A DNA stretch of 64,000 nucleotides from Blasia pusilla (GCA_050084515.1 CM114272.1:18042001-18106000), one strand, 5' to 3'. Shown: positions 32,981 to 45,999, counted from the first letter of the stretch. Made by a program: numbers and translations. Notes: generated by a model not told the origin, from the sequence alone.

Positions 32981-34539
32981 GAAAGAGAGAATGAGAGAAT
33001 GAGAGAGTGAGAGAGCTTCATGGGGAGCTTGCTGGTCACTCGCTGTTTTTGCAGGTTGGGGATCGTATTCCCCGTTCAATGGCTCATGGGAGTGCTCATT
33101 GGAGCAAGGGTTGCTTGGATTGTTCTTTGCATTTGCCGATTTTTTGTGTGGAAGAGTGGCGCGCGGAAGCGCTGCCCAATTTCTGATAGGGATTGAGTAT
33201 GGGGGCGGGTTTCCCCATTCCGGTCCTTTCGGGAGCACCATGTTGGTTGCTGATATGCATTTTTACATGTTTTACATTTTTTTTGGGAGGAATCAACGCG
33301 GAATCGCTGCCGAATTTTGTGTAGGAGAAAGAGACATTGGGCTTTACAACAGTCCCCGCCAGTTTTTACTAGAATGCCCAATTCTAAATATTTTTTGATG
33401 TTGGCGTAGATCGTGAAGCTGTGCATGTTATGCAACAAACAATGCGCAATTTGGAGTTGCGAGCAAAAAGTTATGATCAATCTTGCAAAACTTCCATTGC
33501 TAGGTGATTTTTAGGGTTAAATTATGCAAACCCTAAACCAGCCGCCACACCGGCGGCGGCCGTCGCCGTCATAGTCACCGTCAAGCATCAAAGATCAACC
33601 GTCACCATCACCATCAAAGGTCAACCGTCACCGTCAATGGTCCACCGTCCGTTGTCCACCCTTGGTTGCCATTGCCGCCGTTACGGAGTGGAGGGTCTTC
33701 CACAACGTTCGTTGATTCTCGGACTTGCGTCGCCATCACGTACTTTGTTTTGGCCGCCACCGTCATCAACTTGTGATGGCATATGAATTCCTGTTATAGT
33801 GTTTGACTTTTGATTTCATGCTTCTTTGCTGTGATTGGTAGCTGCTCAACGACGATCGGGTACCGTGCCATGACGCCCGTAACCGCAACGTGCCGCCGAT
33901 TGCTGCGCCGTGCCGCTCGTGGCCGCACCGCATCGTCTCGATCGCGGAGCGGCTCTGGCATTGTGGAGCAGAGTGGGGGTTTATTGTTGATTGAGGAGGG
34001 TATGCCGCCGAGTGCCGCATCCCATCATCGAGGGCCGTGCCGTTCGTAGCCGTTCCGTGCCGCCTGCAACGCCGCACCGTTCCGCTGGAACCGCACCGTC
34101 TATCAAGGAGTTTTGAGCAACATTAGTCCGGGAGGAGTATGACTTGCTGATTGGAGGAGTTCTCTCTATGACCGAGTTGGGGTTGAGATTTATAGTTGTT
34201 GAGGAGCGACATTGACATGTGTTCAGGTTATCCATTCTGGTCCTTTACCCTGCACGTGTGAGGGATTCTGGGATTTGGGTAGTTTATTTGGGGATACTGG
34301 GTGTATGGATGTTGAGAGCATCATTTACGTATGTGGTTTAGGGGACATAGACCTGTGTAGGATGTCCGGAGTTGAGGGTAGGTTATCGATGAAATGATAA
34401 CCTGGTCGATTTGCCCTACCACGCCGCTTATTGCTGCACGTTACATGTCTCGGGGAGGGAGAGTGTAGATCGAGTGCCGCATGTTTGGAATGAGTGATTG
34501 AGGGATTACTCGCGAGGCAAGAGTGATCGGGTGAGAAGG
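32981..34539 (+). other. Ty3 leader with inverted telomere-type motifs
   Basis: There is no long open frame. TTTTTAGGGTTAAATTATGC followed by AAACCCTAAACC lies at 33508-33539, an inverted pair of plant telomere-type motifs. An imprecise repeat of GTCAACCGTCACC-like units follows (33575-33665). The same order recurs at 43.38 kb. Confidence 0.6.
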
Positions 34540-35910
34540 GCACGAGGGTCATCACGACGTCCGGTCGGGACTTTGAGAGGCGAGGTGGTGAACCCGAGAG
34601 TAGCTCTAGAGGTTTTACGCGGAGTGGCGTGAGGTTCCGAGGGTCTTCACTTCAGGGACCACCTCGACCTCCTTTTGTGTCATCTTCAAACAAGGGGGAG
34701 GGTGTAGAGGAGTTTGTGAGCACATCGCCATACATTGTGAGTGGTCCTACCAATTGGGCGTACAAGATGGACGACCGGGGTAGAGGACCGCGTAGGTTTT
34801 CAGGTGCAGTAGGTAAGATTGAGTTGCAGGATTTCATAGCAGAGTTTAGGAGTTGGTGCGACTCCCAGCGGGCCAAGAACTCTAGAGAGTTCAACCCATT
34901 TACACCATGGAACGGTATGTTCTAGCATTTAGAGGGGGAACCCATGGACGATTACCATGAGTTCTCCCACAGATATGCCCAGGAGATTGAGGCATGACAA
35001 CTCTACTACGACCCCCACTATGTGTCATGGACGGAGCCGTTCCCAGATGAGGAGGAGGAGTCAAGAGAGGTTACTTCCTCTTCCACTAGTGATGTTTTAG
35101 GAGGGGTCACTCGCACTGGAGCAATTGCACCGTCTAGTCGGGTTCGTCCCAGGTTCAACCCCATGGTTGAGTTCTTTGCTGAGTTGAGGGCGAGCTACCA
35201 GGGGGTACGGACGGAGAAGTTGCGAAGCATCCACAACTTCCAGAGGTGCACGGGTGAGAGTTTACGTGAGGCTTACACTCGCTTGCGCCGGTTGATCAAC
35301 GTCACTCAGGGGGAGACAGAGGCTCATGCTATCCAGTCATGGTATGCGATGCTGGACCAGACTCTTCGGCCACGGGTGCGGGAGGGGGTGCTTCTTATGA
35401 ACACCTCCCCTACATTGAGAGATGTTTTTAGGACTGCCGAGAACATTGAGCGCAACATGGCGGAGGAGAGCGTAGCCACCATGGGTTTTGGGCCAGTGCA
35501 ATCGCGATTGGTTGCACCACCTGTGCAACAACGTGGACTCTGAGATAGGTCAACTCTGGCACCACGAGCTCAGGGAGGATACCGGGAGGGCGTGGCACAG
35601 AGACCTGCGGCTCAACAGCAGCCGCCTACTATTACTTGTTGGTCATGTGGTGGAGACCATCATCAGCGCCATTGCACTCGTCATGATCATGGACGTGTGC
35701 CTCAACCGGGAGGAGGAGATGGTGCTGCACCAGGAGGTTATCAATGTAACTATTGTCATAGGTATGGTCATACACGCGCTAGGTGTTTCAGTTTACATCC
35801 TGAGTTATGTCTGGACCGAGAGCTAGAGAGGGCACCAGGGCGAGTAGCCGGTCCGGGTGAGCCTAGAGATCGTGCACCAAGTGGTCCCGTTGGGGGATGA
35901 GGAGCTGGAG
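34540..35910 (+). pseudogene. Ty3 gag with two zinc knuckles
   Basis: The frame contains GRGPRRFSGAVGKIELQDFI, YVSWTEPFPDEEEES, a capsid segment (FNPMVEFFAEL ... SLREAYTRLRRLI) and a late segment LRDVFRTAENIERN. After a frame break come CWSCGGDHHQRHC and CNYCHRYGHTRARC, two CCHC knuckles that bind nucleic acid. Stops occur at 34923-34925, near 34997 and at 35541. The start codon position matching the sister copy reads ACG. This copy keeps about 65 capsid residues that are deleted in the copy at 44.5 kb. Confidence 0.78.
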
Positions 35911-35939
35911 TTGCCCAACAGGGTGGTGGAGGGTGATTA

Positions 35940-38900
35940 GAACCCCATAAATCCTTAGAATATCCCCAACCAAAATTCAGAACCCCCATATCAAATGAAA
36001 TGAATGGAGCAAAAAGGAACCCCTCAAATGAATGGAGCCCCCAAAGTCACATAAACCATACGTGTGGAAGTTTGTCCACCTACTACCATGCCAAAGGGCA
36101 AGGAAATTCCACCTTCACGAGATACACCCACGAATTAGTCCTAAGGTAATTAAAAAATGTAAGTTACAAATTTGAAACCAAGACCTCAAAAGTGGACACA
36201 TGTCATGATAGGGTAAACTCGGGTAGAAATTTCAATCGTGGCTTTCTTTGTGAGTTGACGAGTATTCAAACCTTAGGCTTTTATATTTGAATAGCGTAGT
36301 AGAAAATCTCAGGCACCCTTTTACTCATCCCCCAAAAGAAGCACATCATTAAACCCAGCTCTCTCGAGGGGGAGCGTTAAAACCCAAAAGGAAAAACGTC
36401 GCGAGGGTCCTTTGTGCTCGTCACAAGGAGAAGATGAAGCAGAGTACCCCCGAAACTTTTCGGGCAAAGTGGTAGTTTTTGAACGGCATCGCACAATTTT
36501 AGGCAAGAAGTCTATTGGTAGGAGCGACGGGGCATGAAGCGTGAGCGCGGTCAAATAGGAACAGCGAGAGGAGTTATTTCGTTCGTCGTCAGGAAAGAAG
36601 GAGGACCTTCCCCCGAAAGTTGCATGGATAGCATGTGTGAACAAACATATTCCCTGGGGCACTATCGAGCGTTGCGTTGGGGAGGAGGAGCTTGTGGGCC
36701 ACGCGCACCACAAATGCGTTTCTTCACCCGTTTAAAAAATGGGGAAGCGATGTTCTTTTGTTTTGTTTCTACCGGGCTCTCGCTCGCTATGAATATACCA
36801 AGGACTGACAGCACACATCACCAGGCGGCCGAAAGCTTTGTTGACTCCAAAAGGCCAAATTCTTCGCTGCTAGCGGCACACAAGGCCCCTAAAATATTCA
36901 CTGGTAGGAGAAATGATAAGGGCACTAGATTCTCCTTCGTGCACTCGATTTGCATGCTGAGCCAGGGTCGATCCCACAGAGCATTCCGCTTTCGTTGTAG
37001 TGAGCACCCACAATAAAGAAATGAATCATCAACCACTCCAACCCACACCCCTCGTGCACAAGTTGTTTTTCCCTCCCTTGACAAAGTTGCGGAGATGCAG
37101 CCAAGGGGGTTTCAATGATCCTCCCACCCATTCTCGTGCTCTCGTAGAAAAGAATACGCGGGAGGATTTCTACTGACGAAGACTATGGTTTCCCTTCGTT
37201 TCCAGGTTTGCTTTTTCTTTCCTTTAAAGGCTTGTTCTTCTTTTGGAGTCGGCGACGACATGTTTTTCCCGATCAGTGTGTACTTCCCTTCGAATTACCA
37301 GACGTGTCACGCAAGGTTCCAATCGCGAGTAGTTCAGCTTCCCTTGCAATGACAAAACGAGCCGTCCGTGAGCTAAAACGTCCTTTCGAAATCCTTCAGG
37401 AACCTCTTCTTTTTCCTGCGCCCCCGGCCAGGTGTCGCCTTGAAGTTACCGGACTCTTCCGATGGGTTCCCATTCATTCATTTCTTTCGAAGTCCCGTTT
37501 CGACGTGCTGATCAGAGAGGAGAAAATTGAGGGGAAATCCGTTCCAATCGACCGATTGTGAACGAGGATGCGTACACAAGAGACCCGGAAACGAGTCACG
37601 CATGATTGGCTATATCCAGACACGTAACGGCTTTACGCTTTTGGGGATATCCTTCACTTCACGATGACGTCCTCGCAGTACTTTTACTAGAATCCACCAA
37701 TGTCGTATTGCTCGCTCCTCTCCCGATCGCTTTCTTTATGAGGCAGGGTCGCTCGATCGGGCACTGACCAATACTTTAAAGGCTAGCTAGGGATGTAGGA
37801 AGCTAAGCAGCCCTACAGAGCGTAGCGCGTGAAGTCATGAGGCGAGCGGGTGATGAGAGCTAGCTAGCTAGCCAAAAGCTGGTCGGTAGCTTGAGAGATG
37901 CCTCACGTGCATCCCATCTTCCAACCATGCAGCTGCGACATAGAAAATGCGAGAGGGTGGCATTTCGAACAACAAACAAATGCGAGGACACGATGATACG
38001 ATCTCTATGGAATCCGCTCGACCACTAGTCTCCATTCAATGAATCCCAACGTGGAGTGCGTTCTGCAATCAGCAATTGCTGGCGTTAGGATGGGAATAAG
38101 TAGTAGCCTGAGATCGCCTCTCTTTCTTGAACGAGTCAGACAGAGAGAGAGAGAGAGAGAGCGGGAGAGAGATGCTCTCCCTCTGCGATGCTGCCGCGGT
38201 GCGGGGCCACCGTCGGAACCCATTAACGACGTTACTGGTTCGCGTTGCACGTGATGAAGGAAGACTTCCGTTGCTCTTCTCGAGCACACTCGCTTCACCG
38301 AACGACCGATTGCGGGCGAACACGGTGGGAGGAGTAGCAGTCGGTCGAGAATTCACTAGAGGATGCCTCACGTATTCCAGTTGTGCACCGCCTCCTGTGA
38401 CGCCTCTTTTCCCTGGATACGATGAAAACGAGAACTCCGCCCGAGGGCTGCCTACAAATCGAGATCCTCAGCTTGTTCATCTCGATGACCTTTTCTTGCG
38501 CTCCTTTCCAAAGCCATGATGACATTGGACGAAAAAACCACGCCAGAACTACATCAGCTGTCAGTTGATGTCCGTGAATCAGGGAGCGGAGTGGAAAGTG
38601 AGGTGTCAAGGCTACTCTCTCCTGTATGTGCAAGGGAATCCCCTAAGAATGACAAAAGAAGAAATGATTATCACTCTACACTGCGGGTGCTGATGCGAGG
38701 ATGAGATCAACATCGATTCAACAACACCTTTCTTATCTCCTCCTTTTTCATTCCCTCGCTCAGATAAAAGTGAAGGATTACTTCACTTGAGGCCGAGGGT
38801 ACTGTCAGCAGGGTCTCAACGAAGCCCCGACACCTGTGATTTCCATATAGACCTTTCTTCTTTTTTTTCCCCTTCCGTCCACTTCATCGACGGGGTGAGA

Positions 38901-39030
38901 TGTTCCCAAGCTTTTTCCCGCTCTTCGTGGGGAGAGAAGAGAGAACTCATTTATTGTGTAACCCACACACAGGTAGAGTGAGAGAAAGAGAGAGTTTGTG
39001 TCAAATCGAGTACTCCTCGGAGTGTGAGAA
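35940..39030. other. No gene recognised; GA/GC-rich
   Basis: Open frames occur on both strands (for example 36321-36713 minus and 37208-37561 plus), but none has recognisable motifs and none fits splice signals well. A (GA)n tract lies at 38143-38172 and tandem AGCT repeats at 37857-37873. Composition suggests promoter-type or old genic sequence. Confidence 0.35.
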
Positions 39031-39039
39031 TATGGGGGG

Positions 39040-40010
39040 AAGGAAGAATGTCCCGGTTCAAGTCAAATCGAGCTCACCTTGGAGGGAGGGATACAGGAGG
39101 AAAATCGCTTTTCAAGTGGACTTAAATCGAGGTCGCCTGGGAGAGAGAGAGTTAAAGGGGGGCACCAAGAATGTCCTTTCAAGCGCAAACTGAATCGAGA
39201 TCGCCCGGGAGAGAGAGAGAGAAAAGGGGGGTGGGGTGGGGGGAGCAAGAATGTCTTTTCAAGTGCAAATAAAGTCGAGGTCGCCCGGGAGAGAAGGGGA
39301 GATGAGGGAAAAAAAAACAAAGATGCACTTCGATAAAAACGAGTGATGGAAAACCCATCGGAAGGGAGAGAGGGGACTCAAAGAGTCAAAACCTGAAGGC
39401 CACAACACGACCAGAAAAGGAAGAAGGGGCATTCCCCACCTAACGCATTTAACTCACCAACAGCAGAGACAATATCAGAACAACAAGAGAGCTATGACTA
39501 CTACTAAGTGGGTCACTGAGCCCGCCGCAAAATCCCATTAGCCTGGGAGTAACGCTATGGAGACCCGCCGCCTAGAGAAGAGCTAAGGACAACCCATTTC
39601 TCGAGTGGAGATGATGGGCAAAGTCCGTCCGTGAACAGTCGAACCTCTCCCCATAGCCCCATACATCTCTATGGCCAGGGGATGAAGATGTGTCCTCGTG
39701 TAGTCGATCAGAGATATGTGTCTTCTTCGCCGCCGCCGCTCCTTGTAGCATTCGCCCTTGGGCCACCACTTGGGCTCGTAGGGATCTGTGACTACCACGT
39801 CCGCCACAACCACCTCAGCCTCACGTGTCATGTAGAGAGAAGGGCACGAATGAGGGATGGAGGAGGGGGAAGAATGTCCATTCATCCAAATTAAATCGAA
39901 GTCACGTTGGAGAGAGGGAAGAAGAGTGTCCTTCCGGTAAGTGTAAATAGGTGTAAATGAAATCGAGGTCACCTAGGAGAGGGAGGGAGAGGGAAGGATG
40001 TCCTTTCATA
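39040..40010 (+). repeat. Interrupted minisatellite, about 60-80 bp unit
   Basis: A unit built as AAGAATGTC-C/TTTTCAAG-TGCAAAT-AAATCGAGGTCGCC-GGGAGAGAGAG occurs about four times at 39040-39300. Three more diverged copies lie at 39868-40010. The purine-rich part varies in length between copies. Confidence 0.7.
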
Positions 40011-40019
40011 GAAATTAAC

Positions 40020-42340
40020 TCGCTTTGGTCACCTGCTGATCGAATCATCCAACACATACTTCATAACTCCCTTTCCTTCTTCGAGAGCAACATAATAATA
40101 CCGTTGAGCTAGACGAGTGAGTTGGTTTTTAGGTTTATGAAAGACAAACCGTACAATCTTTGCTCTAGCGAAGAGCCAAGGTGACATCAAAAGTTGCCTC
40201 ATCGCCCTAATACATTTAATTTACATGTTTATTTCTTCCGCGCTATGTAGTAGCCATGCAAGCTAAATGAGCCTAAATCCCCTCACCCGCCCCTCCCTCC
40301 CTGCCCTGCCCCCCATACTAGCAGAACCCCCGCAACAGATCCTTCCACACACATGCGCAACACTTTCTCGCACGCCATGCTTGTGGCTCTCGAGGAATGG
40401 GGAAAAGCAAGGTATCGGGATTTGGAGCTGAGCTTATCGACGCGGAATGGAAGAAACAACACATGACTAGAGCGCGAAGTTCGTGGCGAGCGGGCTAGGG
40501 AGCAAGCGAGGGGAGAAGAAGAACGATGCAGCGACTTAACCATTTCCCAGATTTTTACATTCGTCGCAGTCGCTGAGATATGGGAGGCCGCGGACAGCAG
40601 CTGCCGAAGCACTACGTACGGCACGGGTCAGGGCGAGGGGATGGGACTCATGGGATGGGAGCGTCTAGGTCCTCGATCCATGGATTCTATACGGATAGAT
40701 GCACAAATCTCAGCATCGATCACGAAATCCGCATCGGAGAATAACTATGCGTAATCACCTGGTCTAGGCTGTACGGTCCTCCCACTCCCATGGCTGTGCC
40801 GCTGCGTGGGAAAATCCACATCTCATGAGTGTCAAACGACCTACACCAACAACCCCTTCCCATTGGTAGTCTAGACTCAAGAGGCGATGAAATCGAAACT
40901 TCTACTCTGTCGCCACCCCCAAACTCAGTGTTACCTCGATCGTCCCCATTCTTTGCAAATTTATCTACCCGGTTCCCTACCCCTTGTAGCAGGTACGTGT
41001 ACCGGGAACACCGGAATGTATGCTAGTAACGAAAAGTTAGTTTACTAAGTTTGGTTTCAGGGTGGGGCAACCCTTTAAACCAAGGTTGCCTCCCTTGCTA
41101 TACCCACATAAATCCACTACTATATTTGGGTTGAGGGTTACTGGAATATTATTTTAGGATAAGATTAGGTAGCATGCTTGTGTTTAAAAATTATTTTAAA
41201 ATAATGTTAACATGTTTTTTCATTTAAAAATTATATTTTTAATTGATACCTAATTCCCCTTCCACTCTTCCCATCAAAATCATTGATCAATGAAATCATT
41301 TTATTTTTCATTCAAATTCATCTTAGTTTCCTAAAACATAAAAATGATTTTTTTATTTTAAAATTTAAATATAATTTTGAAGAGTAATATTTTCCCACTC
41401 CTCAATTAAAATTTAAATGATATTCCAATCCCCTATATAATTTCCTTCAATAAAATCTAAAAAATATCTACTTAAAAAAATTCATTTTCCTTCCCATCAA
41501 ATATGAATGAAGGGACAAGATTATGAAATTTTTGCTATTTAAAAAATTATCCCACTATTTTTTTTATTATATACATAAGATCATATATTATAATATTAAA
41601 TTATTAATTATTAAATAATTAATGTAAATTTCTATTCCACTCAAATTCCTTCTTTCTATCCATCTAATATGATTCAAGGAACAAAATTCAAACATATTGC
41701 TCTTTTATCTTATTGTATATATAGGGTCGCCCCTTATCATATAGATTTCTCTCTTCAACTAATAGGATTTTTTCAGTTTGGAATTGATTCTAAAAAATCA
41801 ATCATTTAATTATACAATAATGATGGATAATCCAAAAGAACCCATCATTATTGTATAATTAAAATAGGTATCACCATTATTGTGTGCATCACATATGACT
41901 ATATTTACTAATTTCTTGAAATCCAAAAAAAAAGTTGTATTTTTTGTGGATTTTCTATTTTATTTTTTCTTAGATGGATTTTCTTATCCACAAGCACGTA
42001 CATCCTTAATTCTCCAAAGAGGCTCTATCTTACTTCGAGATACAAGGAGGGACATTAACCCTCCATGTCCCCTCTCTCTAATCTCTTGATCTCCATGCAA
42101 GGTTTCTCCATCTTCTTACCTTCCCTTCCCTTCCTTTCCTTACCCATCACACCATCTACCCTATTCATTTCCCTATTGTTGAAAGGAATAGGGAGTCTTT
42201 ATCCCATACCTATCTTCTCTCAATCTCTTATCTTGCAACCTCTTCTCCTTTCTTGTCCTCTCTCTATCCGTTTTAAATAAAGGAAATGCGCAGGCAAATA
42301 AAAATTCGGATATTGATAGAGTACGTATCCTTGTTACGTC
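40020..42340. other. No gene recognised; AT-rich after 41.1 kb
   Basis: GC-rich sequence to about 41000 gives way to strongly AT-rich DNA with poly-A and poly-T. No coding signal is visible. Just before the Ty3 element, CTATCCTTGTTACGTCAT occurs in two near-identical tandem copies (about 42325-42362). The second copy forms the element boundary. Confidence 0.4.
41805..41863. repeat. 22-bp perfect hairpin
   Basis: TTTAATTATACAATAATGAT plus GG (41805-41826) is the exact reverse complement of 41842-41863, with a 15-base loop. It is AT-rich, so folding may be weak. Possible roles are a foldback element tip or a 3'-end structure; nothing nearby decides. Confidence 0.75.
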
Positions 42341-42351
42341 ATGCCTATCCT

Positions 42352-42859
42352 TGTTACGTCATTTAGGATAGATCGGTGAGATCAAGTACAACGCCTTCTT
42401 GAGTAGTGGAGGACAAGCTCATAAGGTCAATGATGACTTACAAAGGCCTTGGGAATCCTAAGAGAGCAGGTTTTCCCTTCGTTTCGGCTCATTTGGAGCC
42501 ATATTGAGGAACTTACTATTTTAGGCAAGTACCATTTTGAGTATATGATCGACTTTCTATTTTTTGTAAGTGGCCCTTGACCTCCTACATCAAGTCAAGA
42601 GCCAAGGAGGTGACTTGGGAGCATAGGTTATCATGGAGAGAACTTGGGAGAGGGGAGGGGTATACCTCAAGGAGAGAAAACTTATTCTCTCTTTGTTGAA
42701 TCTCTTGCCATGAGGCGGCGGAGCTATAGTCCCTTGCCTTGTGAGTGTAACCCAAGCCTCTCATTAGGAGAGTGGGTTTGGTTTGATATTGAGGGAGACA
42801 TGTGAGAGTGCACGCATGTGAGAACTATGGTGTTGTAAGAGAGATTGGATCTTATTTTA
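42352..42859 (+). repeat. 5' terminal repeat (module A)
   Basis: A 508-bp segment from TGTTACGTCATTTAGGATAG to GGATCTTATTTTA is homologous to 51799-52314 at the 3' end. Unlike the solo copies, it passes straight into the leader (CAAAGAGAG) without the about 115-bp module B that starts TTGGAGATATTTTGG. The fragment at 32 kb shows the same A-to-leader junction, and the 63-kb copy a diverged version of it. Confidence 0.75.
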
Positions 42860-44502
42860 CAAAGAGAGAATTGAGTGAGTGAGCGAGCTTCATGGGGGAG
42901 CTCGTTGGTTGCTCGATGTTTGGTGCAGGTTGGGGGACCATGTTCCCCGCTTCATGGCTCATGGGAGTGCTCACCAGAGCAAGAGCCGTGGGAGTTTTCT
43001 GTTTTGCTTTGCTGATTTTTCATACTAGAGAGTGGCACGCGGAAGCGCTGCCCAAATTTTGATAGGAATTGAGTATGGGGGAAGATTTCTCCATTCCGGT
43101 GCTCTTGGGAGCACCATGTAGTTTGCTGAGTTGTGTTCTCACATGTTTTACATTTTCATTGGGAGAAATCAGCGCGGAAGCGCTGCCGAATTTTGTGTAG
43201 GAGAAAGAGACATTGGGTTTTACAACAATCCCTCTCAATTTTTACTGGAATGTTTGATTCCAAATAATTTTGATGTCATCGTAGATCGTGGAAGCTATGC
43301 ACGTTGTGCAACAAACGCTGCGCAATTTGGAGTTGCGAGCAAAAAGTTATGGTCAATCTTGCAGAGATCCCACTCCTAGGCGATTTTTAGGGTTAAATTG
43401 TTCAAACCCTAAACCATCGCCGTCATAGTCATTGTCAACGGTCTGCTATCAATAGTCAACCATCACCATGAACGGACAATGGTCAACCATCATCTTCGAT
43501 GGTCAAATGTCAACATCAACGGTCAAGCGTCACTATCAACGGTCCATCGTCCAGTATCGGTCGCTGTTGCCGCCTAGCGCCGCTCAGAGCCGCCTTCGGC
43601 TGTTGTCCACCCTTTGGTTGCCATTGCCACCACTATGGAGTGGAGGGTCTTCCATAACCACCGTTGATTCTTTGACTTGCACCGCCACCACGTACTTTGG
43701 TTTGGCCGCCACCGTCATCGCAGTTTTGTCATCAACTAGTGATGGCAGGTGACCTTAGGTTATGGTGTTTGAGTTTTCATTTCATGTTGGTATGTTGTGA
43801 TTGGTAGCCGCTCAACGACGATCGAGTACCGTGTCCTGACGCCCGTAGCCGCAACGCGCCACCGATTGCGACGTCTTGCCGCTTGTGGCCGCACCGCACC
43901 GCCTCAATCGTAGAGCTACTCCTTCACTAAGGTGCAAAGCGTGTGAATTTCTGATTGAGGAGGGTATGCCGCCAAGTGCCGCACCCCATTCTCGAGTGCC
44001 GTGTCGTTTATAGCCCTTCCGCGTGCCAGTGCCGCACCGGATTGCTGAACCTACACCGCACATCGAGGAGGTTTGAGCAGCGTCAATATGAGAGGAGTAC
44101 GACTTGGTGATTGGAGGAGTTATCTTCACAACCGAGTTGGGATTGAGATTTGCAGTTGCCGAGGAGCGACATCGACATTATTGTCAGGTTACCTATTTTG
44201 GTCTCTTACCCTGCATGTGTGAGGGATTTCCGGGTATTGGGAAGTTATTTGGGATATTGGGTTTCGAGCTGATGCTAGGAGCAGCGATGATGTATGGGTT
44301 TAGGGGACATAGACCTGTGTGGGATGTCCAGAGTTGAGGATGGTTTGTCGATGAGACGATAGATCAATTGATTTGCCGCACCACCCTGCTTGTTGCCGCA
44401 AAGCACACGTCTCAATGAGAGAGTGTAGATTGAGTGCCGCATGTTAAGTTTGAGTGATTGAGGGATTACTCGCGAGATTGAGAGTGATCGTGTGAGAGGG
44501 GC
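42860..44502 (+). other. Ty3 leader, non-coding
   Basis: It contains the block GCGGAAGCGCTGCC twice (about 43038-43051 and 43171-43184). It also holds an inverted telomere-type motif pair (TTTTTAGGG ... AAACCCTAAACC, 43383-43414) and GTCAAC/CGTCA-type short repeats (43430-43560). No primer-binding site of the usual TGG type was found after module A. Confidence 0.55.
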
Positions 44503-45990
44503 ATGAGGGCCATCATGGCATCATTTCCGGATTTTGAGAGGCAAGGTAGTGGACCTTAGAGTAGCTCTGGAGGGTTTACCCAGAGTGGTGCGAGGTTTCG
44601 AGGGTCTCCACATGAGAGACCACCTCGATCTTCTTCTATGTTGTCTTCAGACGAGGGGGAGCGTGTAGAGGAGTGTGTTAGTGATCCACCATACATATTA
44701 AGTGGTCCTACCAGTTGGGCGTACGAGATGGACGACCAGGGTAGAGGACCGCGTAGGTTTTCGGGTGCTATAGGCACCATAGAGCTACATGACTTCATTG
44801 CGTAGTTTAGGAGTTGGTGTGACTCACAACGGGCTAGGAACTCTAGAGAGTTCAACCCGTTTACAACATGGAACGGTATGTTCCAGCATTTAGAGGGGGA
44901 GTCCATGGACAATTACCATGAGTTCTCCCACAGAGATGCCCAGGAGATTGAGGCATGGCGACTCTATTATAACCCACACTATGTGTCATGGACGGAGCCG
45001 TTCCCAGATGAAGAGGAGGAGTCAGGAGAGGCTACTTCCTCAGCCACTAGTGATGTTTTAGGAGGGGTCACTCGTACTAGAGCAATCGCACCGTCTATCC
45101 AATCATGGTACGCGATGCTAGACCAGACCCTCTGGACACGGGTGCGGGAGGGCTGCTTCTTATGAACACCTCCCCTATGTTCAGAGATGTTTTTAGGACC
45201 GCCAAGAACATTTACCGCAACAAGGCGGAGGAGAGCGTAGCCACCATGGGTTCTAGGCGAGCTGTCACGATTGTCTGCACCATTAGTGCAGCAACGTGGA
45301 CTCCGAGATAGGTCGACTGTGGCCCCACGAGCTCAAGGAGGATATTGGAAGGCCGTGCCATTGAGACCTGCGCCTTCATATGCGGCTCAGTAGCAGCCGC
45401 CTATGATTACTTATTGGTCATGTGGTGGAGCCCATCATCAGCCCGATTGCACTCGTCAGGGTTATGGACGTGTGGCTCAGCATGGTGGAGGACATGGTGC
45501 TGCACCAAGAGGTTATTAGTGTGACTATTGTCAGAGGTATGGTCACATACGCGCTAGGTATTTCAGTTTACATCCTGAGTCATGTCCGAACCGAGGGCCA
45601 GAGAGGGCACCAGAGCAAGTAGCCGGTCTGGATGGGCCTAGAGATTGTGCACCAGGTAGTCGAGTTGGGGGACGAGGAGCTGGAGTTGCCCGACAAGGTG
45701 GTGGAGGTGCCCATGGAGGAGGTAGAGTCCCACCACCTAGATGCATTGAGGGAGACGTTGGGCGTGAGGTTGGGATGGCTGCTCAGATACAGCAGTTACA
45801 GGAGCAGATTGTCGCTATGGCATTGAGGTTACCTCATGCCGGATCTGTGGCATTGACATCATATGCAGCAGCCAGAGATATGGAGCATCCTGGTTGGATG
45901 TATGAGGTTGCCCAAATGAAGGCCGCTGGAGTTGTGACATGTGGAATAGCCGCACACTTGGATCCACAACGAGGGGAAGTCAGGAAATAG
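44503..45990 (+). pseudogene. Ty3 gag, deleted and frameshifted
   Basis: It starts at ATG 44503 in the same frame as RRFSGAIGTIELHDFIA, YHEFSHRDAQEIEAW and YVSWTEPFPDEEEES. At about 45093 the sequence jumps from TRAIAPS to IQSWYAML, losing some 65 capsid residues present in the 34.5-kb copy. A frameshift follows near 45155. The zinc knuckles read WSCGGAHHQPDC (first Cys lost to Tyr upstream or shifted) and CDYCQRYGHIRARY (last Cys replaced by Tyr). The tail MAAQIQQLQEQIVAMALRL looks helical. Gag would form the particle and package RNA. Confidence 0.78.
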
Positions 45991-45999
45991 ACCAGGCTT

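Larger units (their letters stand above)
32147..35937 (+). mobile_element. Methyltransferase-type Ty3 family, 5' fragment
   Basis: The sequence is colinear with the element at 42.35 kb, at roughly 85% identity in the leader. It has terminal repeats (rearranged), the leader starting ACAAAGAGAG...GCTTCATGGGG, and gag with two zinc knuckles. It ends abruptly after gag near 35937, with no pol. It is therefore a truncated copy. Confidence 0.8.

Noticed and set aside
35022-35543. Possible host gene with an acidic domain
   Set aside because: It is the gag capsid segment of the Ty3 family, shown by the zinc knuckles downstream and colinearity with 45 kb.
38039-38519. Candidate promoter and gene start with GA repeats
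   Set aside because: No frame has recognisable domains or a consistent splice pattern, so I leave the region unassigned.
39063-39336. Frames on both strands across the minisatellite
   Set aside because: They are generated by the repeat unit itself.
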